A DNA stretch of 64,000 nt from positions 1 through 64,000 of the forward strand of contig CAZZJC010000012.1 in assembly GCA_964654285.1 (NCBI GenBank), written 5' to 3'. This DNA is from BJHQ01 sp964654285 (GTDB lineage: Bacteria; Planctomycetota; UBA11346). Under the pieces are notes generated by a model. It was given only the letters and a program-made list of their open reading frames with translations. It had not been told where the DNA came from and made no database searches. Below are positions 7,979 through 16,906 of the stretch, one piece after another (position 1 is the stretch's first letter; each line of letters begins with the position of its first letter). The translations under genes and the position numbers were made by a program.

Positions 7979-8769
7979 TGGAGCCCTCCCCCGCCAGTTC
8001 GACGGCGATCTCGTCGCGCACCGACCGGGTGCGGGCCTACAAGCATGCCGAAGGCACGCGCACCGTGAACGAGCGCGAGAGCGAGGTCCTGCGCCATCTG
8101 CCGCTGGTGCAGACGGTGGTCGACCGGATCTGCGCCCACCTGCCCGCGAGCATCGACCGCAACGATCTCTTCCAGGCCGGGGTGATCGGCCTGATCGACG
8201 CGCTGAACCGCTTCGATCCGACGCGCGACAACACGTTCTCGACCTATGCCGTGCTGCGCATCCGCGGCCAGGTGATCGACGAGCTGCGCGCCCGCGACTG
8301 GATCCCGCGCGGGGTGCGCGAACGCGCCCGCGACTACCAGCGCGCGGTGAGCGACCTCAGCCAGCGCCTGGGCCGCACGCCGAGCGACCGCGAGCTGGCG
8401 AAGCATCTGGACGTGCCCGAGGCGGAACTGGCCGACCTCGAAACCCAGTCGCACCTCGCCAGCCAGGTCAGCCTCGACGCGCCGGCCGGCGAGGACACCG
8501 CGATCGCCTCGACCATCCCGCATCGCGGCGAGGACGCCGGCCATCCCGGCCGCTTCCTCGAGGCCGACGACCGCAAGCGCGCCCTGGTGCAGGCGCTGGC
8601 GCAGCTGGGCGACCAGGAGCGCATGGTGCTGAAGCTCTACTATTTCGAGGAATTGCTCATGAAGGAGATCGCCTCGGTGATGGGCGTGACCGAATCGCGG
8701 GTCTGCCAGATCCATGCCCGCGCGGTGGCCTCGATGCGGGCCCGCATGGGCGACGTCGACCTCTGGTGA
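7978..8769 (+). CDS. fliA: RNA polymerase sigma-28 factor FliA/WhiG
   Basis: A 263-residue sigma factor directing late flagellar gene transcription. Region 2 is clear (DLFQAGVIGLIDALNRFDP and FSTYAVLRIRGQVIDELR), as is the DWIPRGVRERAR segment typical of FliA. Region 3 (QRLGRTPSDRELAKHL) and the region 4 helix-turn-helix (LLMKEIASVMGVTESRVCQ) follow. The length is normal for FliA. It is coupled to the upstream small membrane protein and sits five bases before the FliK-like gene, which places it in a flagellar operon. No FlgM anti-sigma gene is visible in the window. Confidence 0.93.
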   Translation: MEPSPASSTAISSRTDRVRAYKHAEGTRTVNERESEVLRHLPLVQTVVDRICAHLPASIDRNDLFQAGVIGLIDALNRFDPTRDNTFSTYAVLRIRGQVIDELRARDWIPRGVRERARDYQRAVSDLSQRLGRTPSDRELAKHLDVPEAELADLETQSHLASQVSLDAPAGEDTAIASTIPHRGEDAGHPGRFLEADDRKRALVQALAQLGDQERMVLKLYYFEELLMKEIASVMGVTESRVCQIHARAVASMRARMGDVDLW

Positions 8770-8773
8770 GGCG

Positions 8774-11700
8774 ATGGACCCGGCCTCGGTCGGACCGGGT
8801 CCATCCCGATCGCTGCCTCCCGGCGTCGCCGCGCCGTCCGCTGCCGTTGTCCCTTCGCATGCCCCCGCTGCGCTGACGGCAGTCCAGGCCGCCCTCACCG
8901 ACCGGATCCTGCAGCAGATCGCCGGCAACGGCGGCAGCGTGAGCGGCCGGGTGGTGGCGTCGCTCGGTACCGGCACCTGGCTGCTCAACATCCGTGGTTC
9001 GATGCTGATCGCGGCCAGCGACCTGCCGCTGCAACCCGACAGCGTGGTGATGGTGCGTCCCGGCACCACCGGAGCCGATGGCACCCCGCATCTGCGCCTG
9101 CACAGCGCCGATGCGATGCCGGATCCGCCGCCCGCCTCCAGCGCCGATCCGATGGAAGCGCCGCTCGGGGACCGCTTGCGCCAGCTCGGCCTGCCCGACA
9201 CCGCAGCCGTGCGCCTCGCCTTCACCGCGTTCACCGATGCGGGAGCGCCGCTCGACCGGGATCGCCTGCTGCGCGCGGCGGCGGCACAGGCGACGATCAT
9301 GGCCCAGGCCGAGACGCCGACGTCCGCTGCACCGGGCGCGGATCCCCGTCCGCAGCCTGCCGCGGGATCGCCGCGCACACCGGCGCCCGCCCCTGGGGTT
9401 GCGTCGTCCACGCCGACCGCCCCGGCACGGCCAGGTGATTCCGTGGTCGCGCTCCCCATGTCCAGCACGCTGCCGGCGCTTCTGACCGCGCACGCCCTGC
9501 TCGCCCGTGCCGACCTGCCGGTGAACGCGGCGCTGCTCGCGCTGGCCGTGCGCGCCGCGGCCGGTGGCCTGCCCAATCTCGCTGCGGCGGTGCAGCAGAT
9601 CGCGCGGAGTGCGCCACCGGTTCCTGCGCGGCCGGCAGGATCGCCGGATCCGGAAGCCGCCGCAGCCCCTGCCAGGCCGGATGCGCCGGTCGCCGGAGAT
9701 CGGACTCCGGTGCCGGATCGGCTCGCACGGGATGCGCCCCCGGCGTCGAGGATCGGCGCGCCACCCCATCCGCCGCCACCACCGCTGGCGCCGGTCGTGG
9801 CCGCAAGCCAACCGTCGCCAGCACCGGTTGCGCCCGGGTCGTCGGCGCGCGGCCGGTTGGAAGGCAATCCGGCCGCGATCCGATCCGCCGCTTCCGCGTT
9901 TCCGCCCGGTTCTGCCACCCCCGCCCGTCCGATTCCGCAGGCGGCGGCGTTGGATGCCAAAGCGGGCACTCCTGCGGCGACCCCGGCCGGGCCAGCGCAA
10001 CCACCGTTGCGGACTCCCGCGACGGTTGAGCCGCCGGCCACGGTCAACGCGGCTCCAGGTCCGTTGCCGATTGCCGTCACGACGGAAGCTCCTTCCACCA
10101 CACCGCGTCCGGGCCCGGCGCAACCGCTCGCCCAGCCGACCGGTGCGGATCCGGCACCGCGTCCGGAAGTTGCCGCGCAGGGTGGTCGGAACCTGAGCGC
10201 GTCCCTCGCACGTACGGATCCGGTTCCTTCCTCGGGTCGGACGACGACCGAATCCGAATCCGCAGCCAAAGCGACGACAGTTCCAGGAAATTCCGGGAAA
10301 TACGCTGTTTCGGCAGAGATCGCGGCAGGTGCTCCGAAGGTTGCCGATCGGGCGGCCGCAGCCGAGGGATCCGTGCGTCCCGTTGTGCCGTTGACCCCGA
10401 CCGCCGATCCAGCGGCCGTCGGTCCACCGGCCCGGCAGCGGCCGGATTCCGCCCCGATCCCCGCGTCGGGCGATCCGATCTCCCTAGCGCACGATGCCGG
10501 GCGACCGTCCGCCGTCCGCCAGATCCGCGCCGAAGCGGCGGATGCGCCGCTTGCCCGCGAACCGGCAGCAGGCGTCCCCGCGCCTGCGCGCGGCATCGCC
10601 AAGGCGCCGACGCAACCGTTCCCGCTTGGCGTTTCGTCGATGGCGCCCGGCCACGTCCCCGTGACTTCCCTGGCGCTGACGCCAGGAACACCAGGCGCGG
10701 TCGCGCGCACCTCGGAAGCCGCCCCGCCACACGTCCATCCCGCTCGGGGCGCCAGCACCCCGCCGACCGCGCAGCGGCCGATGCCGGATCCGCCTGCGAC
10801 GCCGATCCTGCCGGGCGGCGGATCCGTGCGCATGCCGCCGCCGACGGATCCCGTGAATCCCATCCGCCCGCCGAGCGCGGCCCCTTCCCGGGATCCGGAC
10901 CAGCCGGGCGCGGTGGATGCCGGACGCGACGATCCGCCTGCGGCAGCATCGGCGCGACCGGCCGGGATTCCGCCCGCCCGAGAACAACCCGCCGGCCCCA
11001 TGCCGATCCGGAACTCCGCGACGGACAGGACGATACCGCCTTCCCTCCAGACCAGTCCGATGCCGCCCACGCTCCCGGCCAGTCCAGGCCGCACCGCGCC
11101 GGCAGGCGCGGTCCCGGCGGTTCCGCTGGCAACCCCTGCCGCTCCGGCGAATCCGCTTCGCCCCGCCATCGAGGCGGAATCCACGCCGCTGGTGCATCGG
11201 GATCCCGCCATCGTCCTGCGTCAGGTCCTGGATGGACTCGCCCATCTGCCCGACCCCCAGCGCGATGGTGCGCCGGCGGTGTTGCGGGCGTTCGCATTGG
11301 CGGGTCTGCCCGGGGTGCCGGCGACGATGGCCGGAGCGCCGACCGCCTTGGCGCCGATGAGCGTGGTCCATCAGTTGGTCTCCTTGTTCCAGGCGATTCC
11401 GGAACGCCCGTCATCCGGCGCGCCCACGTCGTCCCTGGCCGATCCGGACAACCCCGGAGCGTCGATCGCGCCCGATCCGGCCAGGACCATGCCGAAGGCG
11501 CTAGCGCCTGAATCCATCAGACCGGAATTGCCAACCTCGACCGATGGACGGCAGAACCACGCGGAACCCGCGCCGGCGGAACCGGGCAAGTCCGAACCGC
11601 CCCGAGCCGGAGCGCCAGCGGACCTCAGACCGACGCGCCCCGAGCCGGGTGCCCCAGAAACCCCGCGCCCCGCGCCCGAGGCGCCGATCGAACGCCGGTC

Positions 11701-12103
11701 CTCGGCCGATCCCGACCTCAGCCAGGCGACGCTCAGGGCCGTGCGCGAGACCGTGGCGGAAACCATGTTCAAACCCAGGGAACTCGCCGACTACGACATC
11801 GTGCTGCCGTTGCCTGCCGCGCCCGGCGGCCAGCCCATGCCGGGCCGGATCGCGCTCGCCAGCCGTGGCACCAGCGGGGGCGGGCGCAGCGTGTGGATGC
11901 GGATCGACACCGAACTGTCGCATCTGGGCAAGGTCAGCGTGCGCCTGAGCGGATCCGACGCCGGCGCGGTGGCGATCACCGTCGTCGCCGAACGCCGCGC
12001 CGCCGCCGCGTTCGAAGCCGCCGCCCCGGGCATGAACACGTCGCTGCGCGACCTCGGCCTCGCCGCCGGCCTGCGCATCGCGGTGGAGGACGCGCCGTGG
12101 TAG
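8774..12103 (+). CDS. very long FliK-like flagellar hook-length control protein
   Basis: A 1109-residue protein dominated by Pro, Ala, Gly, Arg and Thr, predicted disordered from about residue 170 to 975. The C-terminal 130 residues have the Flg_hook fold pattern: MFKPRELADYDIVLPLP, then VWMRIDTELSHLGKVSVRL, then LRDLGLAAGLRI. FliK measures hook length as an unstructured ruler and its C-terminal domain switches export specificity through FlhB. Here the ruler is more than twice the length of typical FliK (about 400 aa). Position between fliA and an FlhB-like gene supports the call. Start ATG 8774 follows the fliA stop by four bases. The repetitive bias also makes the reverse strand falsely open. 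Confidence 0.8.
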   Translation: MDPASVGPGPSRSLPPGVAAPSAAVVPSHAPAALTAVQAALTDRILQQIAGNGGSVSGRVVASLGTGTWLLNIRGSMLIAASDLPLQPDSVVMVRPGTTGADGTPHLRLHSADAMPDPPPASSADPMEAPLGDRLRQLGLPDTAAVRLAFTAFTDAGAPLDRDRLLRAAAAQATIMAQAETPTSAAPGADPRPQPAAGSPRTPAPAPGVASSTPTAPARPGDSVVALPMSSTLPALLTAHALLARADLPVNAALLALAVRAAAGGLPNLAAAVQQIARSAPPVPARPAGSPDPEAAAAPARPDAPVAGDRTPVPDRLARDAPPASRIGAPPHPPPPPLAPVVAASQPSPAPVAPGSSARGRLEGNPAAIRSAASAFPPGSATPARPIPQAAALDAKAGTPAATPAGPAQPPLRTPATVEPPATVNAAPGPLPIAVTTEAPSTTPRPGPAQPLAQPTGADPAPRPEVAAQGGRNLSASLARTDPVPSSGRTTTESESAAKATTVPGNSGKYAVSAEIAAGAPKVADRAAAAEGSVRPVVPLTPTADPAAVGPPARQRPDSAPIPASGDPISLAHDAGRPSAVRQIRAEAADAPLAREPAAGVPAPARGIAKAPTQPFPLGVSSMAPGHVPVTSLALTPGTPGAVARTSEAAPPHVHPARGASTPPTAQRPMPDPPATPILPGGGSVRMPPPTDPVNPIRPPSAAPSRDPDQPGAVDAGRDDPPAAASARPAGIPPAREQPAGPMPIRNSATDRTIPPSLQTSPMPPTLPASPGRTAPAGAVPAVPLATPAAPANPLRPAIEAESTPLVHRDPAIVLRQVLDGLAHLPDPQRDGAPAVLRAFALAGLPGVPATMAGAPTALAPMSVVHQLVSLFQAIPERPSSGAPTSSLADPDNPGASIAPDPARTMPKALAPESIRPELPTSTDGRQNHAEPAPAEPGKSEPPRAGAPADLRPTRPEPGAPETPRPAPEAPIERRSSADPDLSQATLRAVRETVAETMFKPRELADYDIVLPLPAAPGGQPMPGRIALASRGTSGGGRSVWMRIDTELSHLGKVSVRLSGSDAGAVAITVVAERRAAAAFEAAAPGMNTSLRDLGLAAGLRIAVEDAPW

Positions 12104-12489
12104 ACGGCGAGCCGCAATCACGCAAACCACGCCCACGCGGCCAGGGCGCTCTGGCCCGCGGCCTGGCAAGGGCCGGCGATTCCGATGACCATCGCCGCCG
12201 CGCCGTGGCGATGCGCTACCGCGACGATGTCGACCACGCGCCGCGCCTGGTCGCCAAGGGCCAGGGCGACCTCGCCGAGCGCATCATCGCCCTGGCCCGC
12301 AAGCACGGCATCCCGTTGCATGAGGACCGCGATCTGGTGCGCCTGCTCGGCCTGCTCGAAGTGGATGTCGAGGTTCCGCCGCAGCTCTACCGCGCCCTCG
12401 CCGAGATCCTCGCGCACCTGTACCGCGCCAACCATCAGGCGGGATCGAGCATGGGCGCGAAGATCGCACCGGATCCTGCGTCCGGCTGA
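12097..12489 (+). CDS. stand-alone FlhB C-terminal-domain protein
   Basis: A 130-residue protein resembling the cytoplasmic domain of the type III export switch FlhB/YscU without its membrane part. The family core runs AVAMRYRDDVDHAPRLVAKG, then AERIIALARKHGIPLHED, and ends PPQLYRALAEILAHLYRAN. It lacks the self-cleaving NPTH sequence, as FhlB-type proteins do. GTG 12097 overlaps the fliK stop (TAG 12101-12103) and retains the AVAMRY strand, which a start at ATG 12211 would lose. Next to a FliK-like substrate-switch protein, it probably tunes or replaces part of the FlhB switch. Confidence 0.85.
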   Translation: MVDGEPQSRKPRPRGQGALARGLARAGDSDDHRRRAVAMRYRDDVDHAPRLVAKGQGDLAERIIALARKHGIPLHEDRDLVRLLGLLEVDVEVPPQLYRALAEILAHLYRANHQAGSSMGAKIAPDPASG

Positions 12490-12515
12490 CCTGTCTCCAA
12501 CCGTCAGGAAACGAA

Positions 12516-12543
12516 GACAGGCAGGCCTTGCGGCCTGCCTGTC
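12516..12543 (+). terminator. strong hairpin terminator after flagellar block
   Basis: A perfect 12-bp stem, gacaggcaggcc (12516-12527) with ggcctgcctgtc (12532-12543), closes on a 4-nt loop 26 bases after the stop. No clear T-tract follows. It sits between convergent genes and may work in both directions. Confidence 0.8.
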
Positions 12544-12568
12544 GGTATTCGCATCTGGAATCAGTCGG

Positions 12569-12584
12569 TTCCGCGAGCGCGGAA
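12569..12584 (-). terminator. short hairpin downstream of HU gene
   Basis: ttccgc-gagc-gcggaa forms a 6-bp stem with a 4-nt loop, 9 bases past the end of the HU-family gene on the minus strand. Confidence 0.45.
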
Positions 12585-12593
12585 TCAGCCGGT

Positions 12594-12956
12594 TCAGATC
12601 GAGTTCTTGGCGTCCTTGGAGAAGCGGAAGACGAGCTTCTTGCGCTTCGGCTTGGCGGCGATGGTGATCTTTTCGCCGGTCTTGGGGTTGATGCCTTCGC
12701 GCGCCGGACGGGCGGCGAGCTCGCGCACCTTGACCTTGCCCACGCCGACGACCAGGCCGCCCGACTTGCTCTTGGCGTAGTCGATGGCGACGGCGGCGTA
12801 GGCGTCGATCAGGGCAGCGACCTGCTTGCGGCTCAGGGAGCCGAGCTTGGCCTTCTCAACCGCACCGATGAGGTGGTTGATGAGCTGCGATTTGGTGTAG
12901 CCCTTGCCGGAGGCGCTTGCCTTGCCGAGGGTGGTGACTTTAGCCGTTCTGGCCAT
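12594..12956 (-). CDS. HU/IHF-family DNA-binding protein
   Basis: A 120-residue histone-like protein that bends and compacts DNA as a dimer. The helical N-terminal part (YTKSQLINHLIGAVEKA and RKQVAALIDAYAAVAIDYA) and the beta-arm signature GINPKTGEKITI are present, followed by a basic C-terminus (KPKRKKLVFRF). About 18 extra N-terminal residues (ARTAKVTTLGKASASGKG) precede the usual HU start, making it longer than the usual 90 residues. A good ribosome site (GGGAG) lies 5 bases before ATG 12956. It is monocistronic and convergent with the flagellar block. Confidence 0.9.
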   Translation of the reverse strand: MARTAKVTTLGKASASGKGYTKSQLINHLIGAVEKAKLGSLSRKQVAALIDAYAAVAIDYAKSKSGGLVVGVGKVKVRELAARPAREGINPKTGEKITIAAKPKRKKLVFRFSKDAKNSI

Positions 12957-13254
12957 GGGATCTCCCGCTGAGGGGGTTGGGGGTTGAAGATGTGGCGCTT
13001 TCTACAGGTGATTTGCCCACGTCAACATCAAACCCTGCATTTTGCCGTTGTGGCGCGGTGGTGTGTGCGAACGTCAGGTTTTTACCTCCTCTTTCGCGCC
13101 GTCTGTTGCGGTCGTCCGGAGGATGTGGCCGGCGAGGGCCGAGCGGGCCGGCCGCCGGAAGCGTGCCGTGCGGCCGGATTGGACGCGCCGTTGCGCCTTT
13201 GCACCGGTGCAGCCGACCGCTAGGAATGCCCGTGGACACTCGCGAGGACGAACG
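12957..13254. promoter_or_regulatory. divergent intergenic region between HU and coiled-coil genes
   Basis: This 298-base non-coding stretch should hold both promoters. On the minus strand a TTGACG (reverse complement of 13020-13025) and a TAGAAA (12999-13004) are spaced by 15 bases and could drive the HU gene. For the plus-strand gene I see only a purine-rich site (gcgaggacg) before ATG 13255 and no convincing promoter. Confidence 0.35.
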
Positions 13255-16200
13255 ATGCCAGCCCCCGATCAGCCGCAGTCCCCGGGACGCAAATCCGACA
13301 TCAGTCCGGAAGTGTCGGCGTTGGCGGGCCAGGTCGACCGGCTGCGCTCCGACAAGGAACGGCTGGAGGCCGACCTCAACGAGGTCCGCCGCAACATGAT
13401 CAAGACGCTGACCGCGTCGGGCGAGCTGCTCAAGGCCGTGCAGTCGCTCGACAAGGATTATTTCGGCGGCCGTTTCGATGATCAGGCCCAGGCCCAGCCG
13501 AAATCGCCGCAGCGCGACTTCGCGACCGCCGTGCAGGTGGTCAACGCCGCCGGCGAGGAACTCGTCAACAAGGGCTCCGCCTTCGCCGACAGCCCGGTGC
13601 TGCGCGATCATCTCGGTACGCTTGTCCAGGCTTTCAACAGCCTGCGCAGCGAGGCTCTGAGCCTGGAGGAAAAAGTCCTCCACGCCGTCAACCTGCCGGT
13701 GAAGAAGGACGCGCTGCCCGCGCGCAGCTTCCCCGAGGACAATCCCCTGGCCCTGCTGAGCGAGGCCGGGCACTTCGTGCGCGACGTGCAGGGACTCCTG
13801 CAGCGCACCGCGCGCGGCGTTGCGGGACTTGAGACCATGCTGCGCGACGCCGAGCAGGCGGTCACCCCGGTGAACGCCGAGCAGATCTCGGCCCAGTTGA
13901 CCGGTGAGCTGAAGGAGCGCGACGCCGAACTCGACCGCCTGCGCCGCCAGGCGCTGGCGCAGCAGGACGAGTTCGCCGCGGTCGAGGCCGGACTCAAGGC
14001 GGAACTCGCGGCCGCGCAGGAGGCGGTCGAGCGCGAGAACGAGCTGCGCCAGGGCGATTGCGCCGAGGTGCGCAGTCTCGCCGACGAGATCCACCGCCTC
14101 GCCGCCGCCGATCCCGATGTCAAGCGCAGCGATGATCTCGACATCACGGTATCGGTCCTGCGCGAGGCGCTGGTCAACCCCGCGAGCGGCATCGACGCCC
14201 TCACCGCCGGCGCCGAGGCCGTCCTGATCGGCTGGGCCAAGGTCGTCACCGACCGCACCCGGGCCGTGGTCGAGGAGCTCGGTGCGCTGCGCAAGCGCCT
14301 GATCGACGCCGAGGCCCGCGCCCAGGCCGGTGGCGCCAACGCCGAAGCGTTCGCCAAGGCGAAGGATACCGCGCAGCGGCTGACGGCGGAACTCGCCCAG
14401 GCCAGGGCCGCGGCCGAATCCGCCAGCAGGCGGGCCGACGAATCCGCACAGCAGGCCAAGGATGCCGTCGCCAGGCGCGACGCCGAGGTCGCCGCGCTCC
14501 AGGCCCGGGTCGCCCAGGCCGAGACCGCCGCGAAGCAGGCGACCCAGTCCGGCGTCGCGGACCTCGCCGCCCTGGGCCAGGCCAAGGAATCCGTGCAGCG
14601 GCTCACTGACGAGTTGGCCCAGGCGAAGGCCGAGGCAGCCGCCGCGCGCAAGCGGGCCGAGGAATCCACGCAGCACGCCGGGGAATCCGCAGCCAGGCAC
14701 GCGGCCGAGACCAAGGCGCTGCAAGACCGCCTGGCCCAGGCCGAGGTCGCGGCGAAGAAGGCGGCGCTGCTCGAAACCGCCCAGCGCGAGCAGGCGCGCG
14801 CCGCCGAGGATCTGCGCCGGCGCGCGGTCGAGGCCGAGCGCACCGCCGGCGAGCGCGCCGACGCCCTGCGCAAGCTTGATGACGAGATCCGCAAGCGCGA
14901 AGCCGAGATCGCCAAGCTGCGCGAGCAGCAGGCCGCCGCCGCCGCCCGTCATGAGGAAGAGCGCAAGCAGCTCCAGGCGCGCCTCGCCAGCGGCGAGAAC
15001 GCCAGCGCCGAAGTCGCGCGCATCAACGGCCAGCTCGCCGAACTGCGCGCGCGCCTGCAATCGGCCCAGGAGCAGCTCGCCGCGCGCGAGAGCGAACTGG
15101 CGTCGATCGCCCAGGCGCGGGCCAAGGCCGTCGCCGACCACGAGGCCGCCGCCGCCGCGCTGCAGGCGCGCAGTGCCGCCGCGACCCAGCTCGAACGCGA
15201 TCTCAACGCCGCCAAGGACCAGCTCGCCGAGACGACCCGCGCCCGTCAGGCGCTCGAAACGTCGCTCGCGGCCCGGGCCGAGGAGCTGAAGACGCGCGAC
15301 GCCGACCTGGTGAAGGTGCGCGACCAGCTCGTCCAGGCCGAGCGCGCGCGCGCCACCGCCGTGGCCACCATGGAAGCCCGCCTGCGTGAGGGCGAGCAAT
15401 CGGCGCGGGCCGCCGCCAAGGCGCACGAGACCGAGGTCGCCGAGGCGCGCACCCGCGCCGCCGCCGCCGAACGCGCGGTCGCCGACCTGCGCCGCGCCAC
15501 CGAGGCCGGCACGGGCGAGGCCAACCGCCTGCGCGACGAGAGCCAACGCCTCGCCGCCGAGGTCGCGCGCCTGACCTCCGCCGTCGAGCAGGCGGCGGTG
15601 CGTGAAAAGCAGCTGGTCGCCGCCAAGGAACGCGGCGACCAGGACGTGGCGGCGCTGAAGGCGAGGCACGACGAGTTGAAGCAGGGCAGCGACACCGCTC
15701 TCGCCGCCCTGCGCGACGAGGTCGCGGGCCTCAAACGCCAGCTCGCCGCCGTGACCAGCACCGAACAATCCGCGCGCAAGGACACCGAGCGCATCGCCAA
15801 CGAGGCGCGCAGCACCGGCGAACGCGCCGCCGCGCTCGAACGCGAGCTGGCGCAGCTGCGTTCAGCCCGCGACCAGGCCGAGCAGGGCCGCGCCGCCGCC
15901 GGGCGCGAACGCGACCTCCTCCAGGCCCGCCTCGCGGAAGCGAGCGCCGAGATCAAGCGCACCGTCGAGGCGCGCGACCAGCTCACCCGCTCGCTCGAAC
16001 AGGCCCGCGTCGACGCCGAGCGCGCGCGCGCCGCGACCGGCGAGGCCAGCGGCCGCGTCGAACAGCTCACCGCCCAGCTCACCCAGGCGCGGACCCAGCT
16101 CACCGCTGCCGTGGCCGCGCGCGAGGAGGCCGCCGCCGCCAAGGCCGCCTTCGCCGAACTGGAAACCAGGCTCGCCGCCGATCTGGCCTCGGCCCGCGGG

Positions 16201-16890
16201 GCCGCGACCCAGGCCGCCGCCGACCGTGACCGGCTGAAGGCGACCAACGAACGCCTGGTGCAGGAGCAGCAGGTCCTCGGCCGCCGCCTCGAAGAACGCG
16301 AATCGCAGCTCACCATCCGCAACGCCGAACTGACCCGGCAACTGTCCGAGCTGAAGACCGTCAACGCCCGGCTGGAGCACGAGCGCACCCAGGCCGAGGC
16401 CGCCCGCCGCACCACGCCTGCCGACCAGCGCGAGAACTCCGGCGTCTGGAGCAAGCGCCTGGCCGAGGCCACCGCCCAGACCGAAGAGGCCAAGGCCCGC
16501 GCCGAGGCGATGACCGCCGAGGTCGAACGCCTGAAGATCCAGCTCGCCGACGCCGAGAAGGACCTCGCCGCCAGCGCCGAGACCCGCCGCCGCATCGCCG
16601 CGCTGGAACAGGAGACCGCGACCGTGCGCTACGAGGCCGCCCAGGCCAAGGCCCAGGCCGCCGATGCCGCCGCCCAGGTCAACGCGTCCAAGGGCAAGCT
16701 GCTCGAACTCGGCGCCAGCTGGCAGCGCAAGTGGGACGAGGCCACCCTGCTGCTCAAGCAGGCGCAGGCCGCCTGCGAAAAAGCCAAGCAGCAGCATATC
16801 GACGACGTCGCCACCCTCGACGAGTTCAAGACCGTCGCGCGCGAGAAGATCGCGGAGCTCACGGCGCAATTGGCGAAGAAGCCCGGCTGA
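13255..16890 (+). CDS. giant coiled-coil protein, function unknown
   Basis: A 1211-residue protein that is almost entirely Ala/Glu/Arg/Gln/Leu-rich heptad sequence from about residue 25 to the end. There are no transmembrane segments, signal peptide or recognisable enzymatic domain. A less repetitive stretch at about residues 60-200 (LKAVQSLDKDYFGGRFDD, then NAAGEELVNKGSAFADSP) may be a globular head. The rest resembles SMC- or filament-type rods, but Walker motifs are absent, so it is not an SMC ATPase. Start ATG 13255 follows a GAGGACG site; upstream frame is open but lacks coiled-coil character. It stands alone between the HU gene (divergent) and the PQQ genes (convergent). A cytoskeletal or scaffolding role is conceivable but unproven. 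Confidence 0.7.
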   Translation: MPAPDQPQSPGRKSDISPEVSALAGQVDRLRSDKERLEADLNEVRRNMIKTLTASGELLKAVQSLDKDYFGGRFDDQAQAQPKSPQRDFATAVQVVNAAGEELVNKGSAFADSPVLRDHLGTLVQAFNSLRSEALSLEEKVLHAVNLPVKKDALPARSFPEDNPLALLSEAGHFVRDVQGLLQRTARGVAGLETMLRDAEQAVTPVNAEQISAQLTGELKERDAELDRLRRQALAQQDEFAAVEAGLKAELAAAQEAVERENELRQGDCAEVRSLADEIHRLAAADPDVKRSDDLDITVSVLREALVNPASGIDALTAGAEAVLIGWAKVVTDRTRAVVEELGALRKRLIDAEARAQAGGANAEAFAKAKDTAQRLTAELAQARAAAESASRRADESAQQAKDAVARRDAEVAALQARVAQAETAAKQATQSGVADLAALGQAKESVQRLTDELAQAKAEAAAARKRAEESTQHAGESAARHAAETKALQDRLAQAEVAAKKAALLETAQREQARAAEDLRRRAVEAERTAGERADALRKLDDEIRKREAEIAKLREQQAAAAARHEEERKQLQARLASGENASAEVARINGQLAELRARLQSAQEQLAARESELASIAQARAKAVADHEAAAAALQARSAAATQLERDLNAAKDQLAETTRARQALETSLAARAEELKTRDADLVKVRDQLVQAERARATAVATMEARLREGEQSARAAAKAHETEVAEARTRAAAAERAVADLRRATEAGTGEANRLRDESQRLAAEVARLTSAVEQAAVREKQLVAAKERGDQDVAALKARHDELKQGSDTALAALRDEVAGLKRQLAAVTSTEQSARKDTERIANEARSTGERAAALERELAQLRSARDQAEQGRAAAGRERDLLQARLAEASAEIKRTVEARDQLTRSLEQARVDAERARAATGEASGRVEQLTAQLTQARTQLTAAVAAREEAAAAKAAFAELETRLAADLASARGAATQAAADRDRLKATNERLVQEQQVLGRRLEERESQLTIRNAELTRQLSELKTVNARLEHERTQAEAARRTTPADQRENSGVWSKRLAEATAQTEEAKARAEAMTAEVERLKIQLADAEKDLAASAETRRRIAALEQETATVRYEAAQAKAQAADAAAQVNASKGKLLELGASWQRKWDEATLLLKQAQAACEKAKQQHIDDVATLDEFKTVAREKIAELTAQLAKKPG

Positions 16891-16906
16891 TTCTCAGGGC
16901 TTCGCC
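16872..16906. terminator. bidirectional hairpin between convergent genes
   Basis: aagccc/gggctt extended by ggcg/cgcc around a 3-nt bulge forms a hairpin spanning the stop codons of both flanking genes, which are only 3 bases apart. It probably terminates both transcripts. Confidence 0.5.

Noticed and set aside
7879..11211. 1110-codon minus-strand frame across fliA and the FliK-like gene
   Set aside because: It is a shadow of the Pro/Ala-rich ruler and reads as Gly/Ala/Arg low complexity. The plus strand has recognisable FliA and Flg_hook domains and coupled starts.
12097..12489. Full-length FlhB
   Set aside because: The membrane domain and NPTH cleavage site are missing; only the C-terminal-like domain is present.
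12940..15768. 942-codon minus-strand frame opposite the coiled-coil gene
   Set aside because: Gly/Leu-rich mirror of Ala/Glu/Arg heptads. The plus strand shows a proper start context and heptad periodicity.
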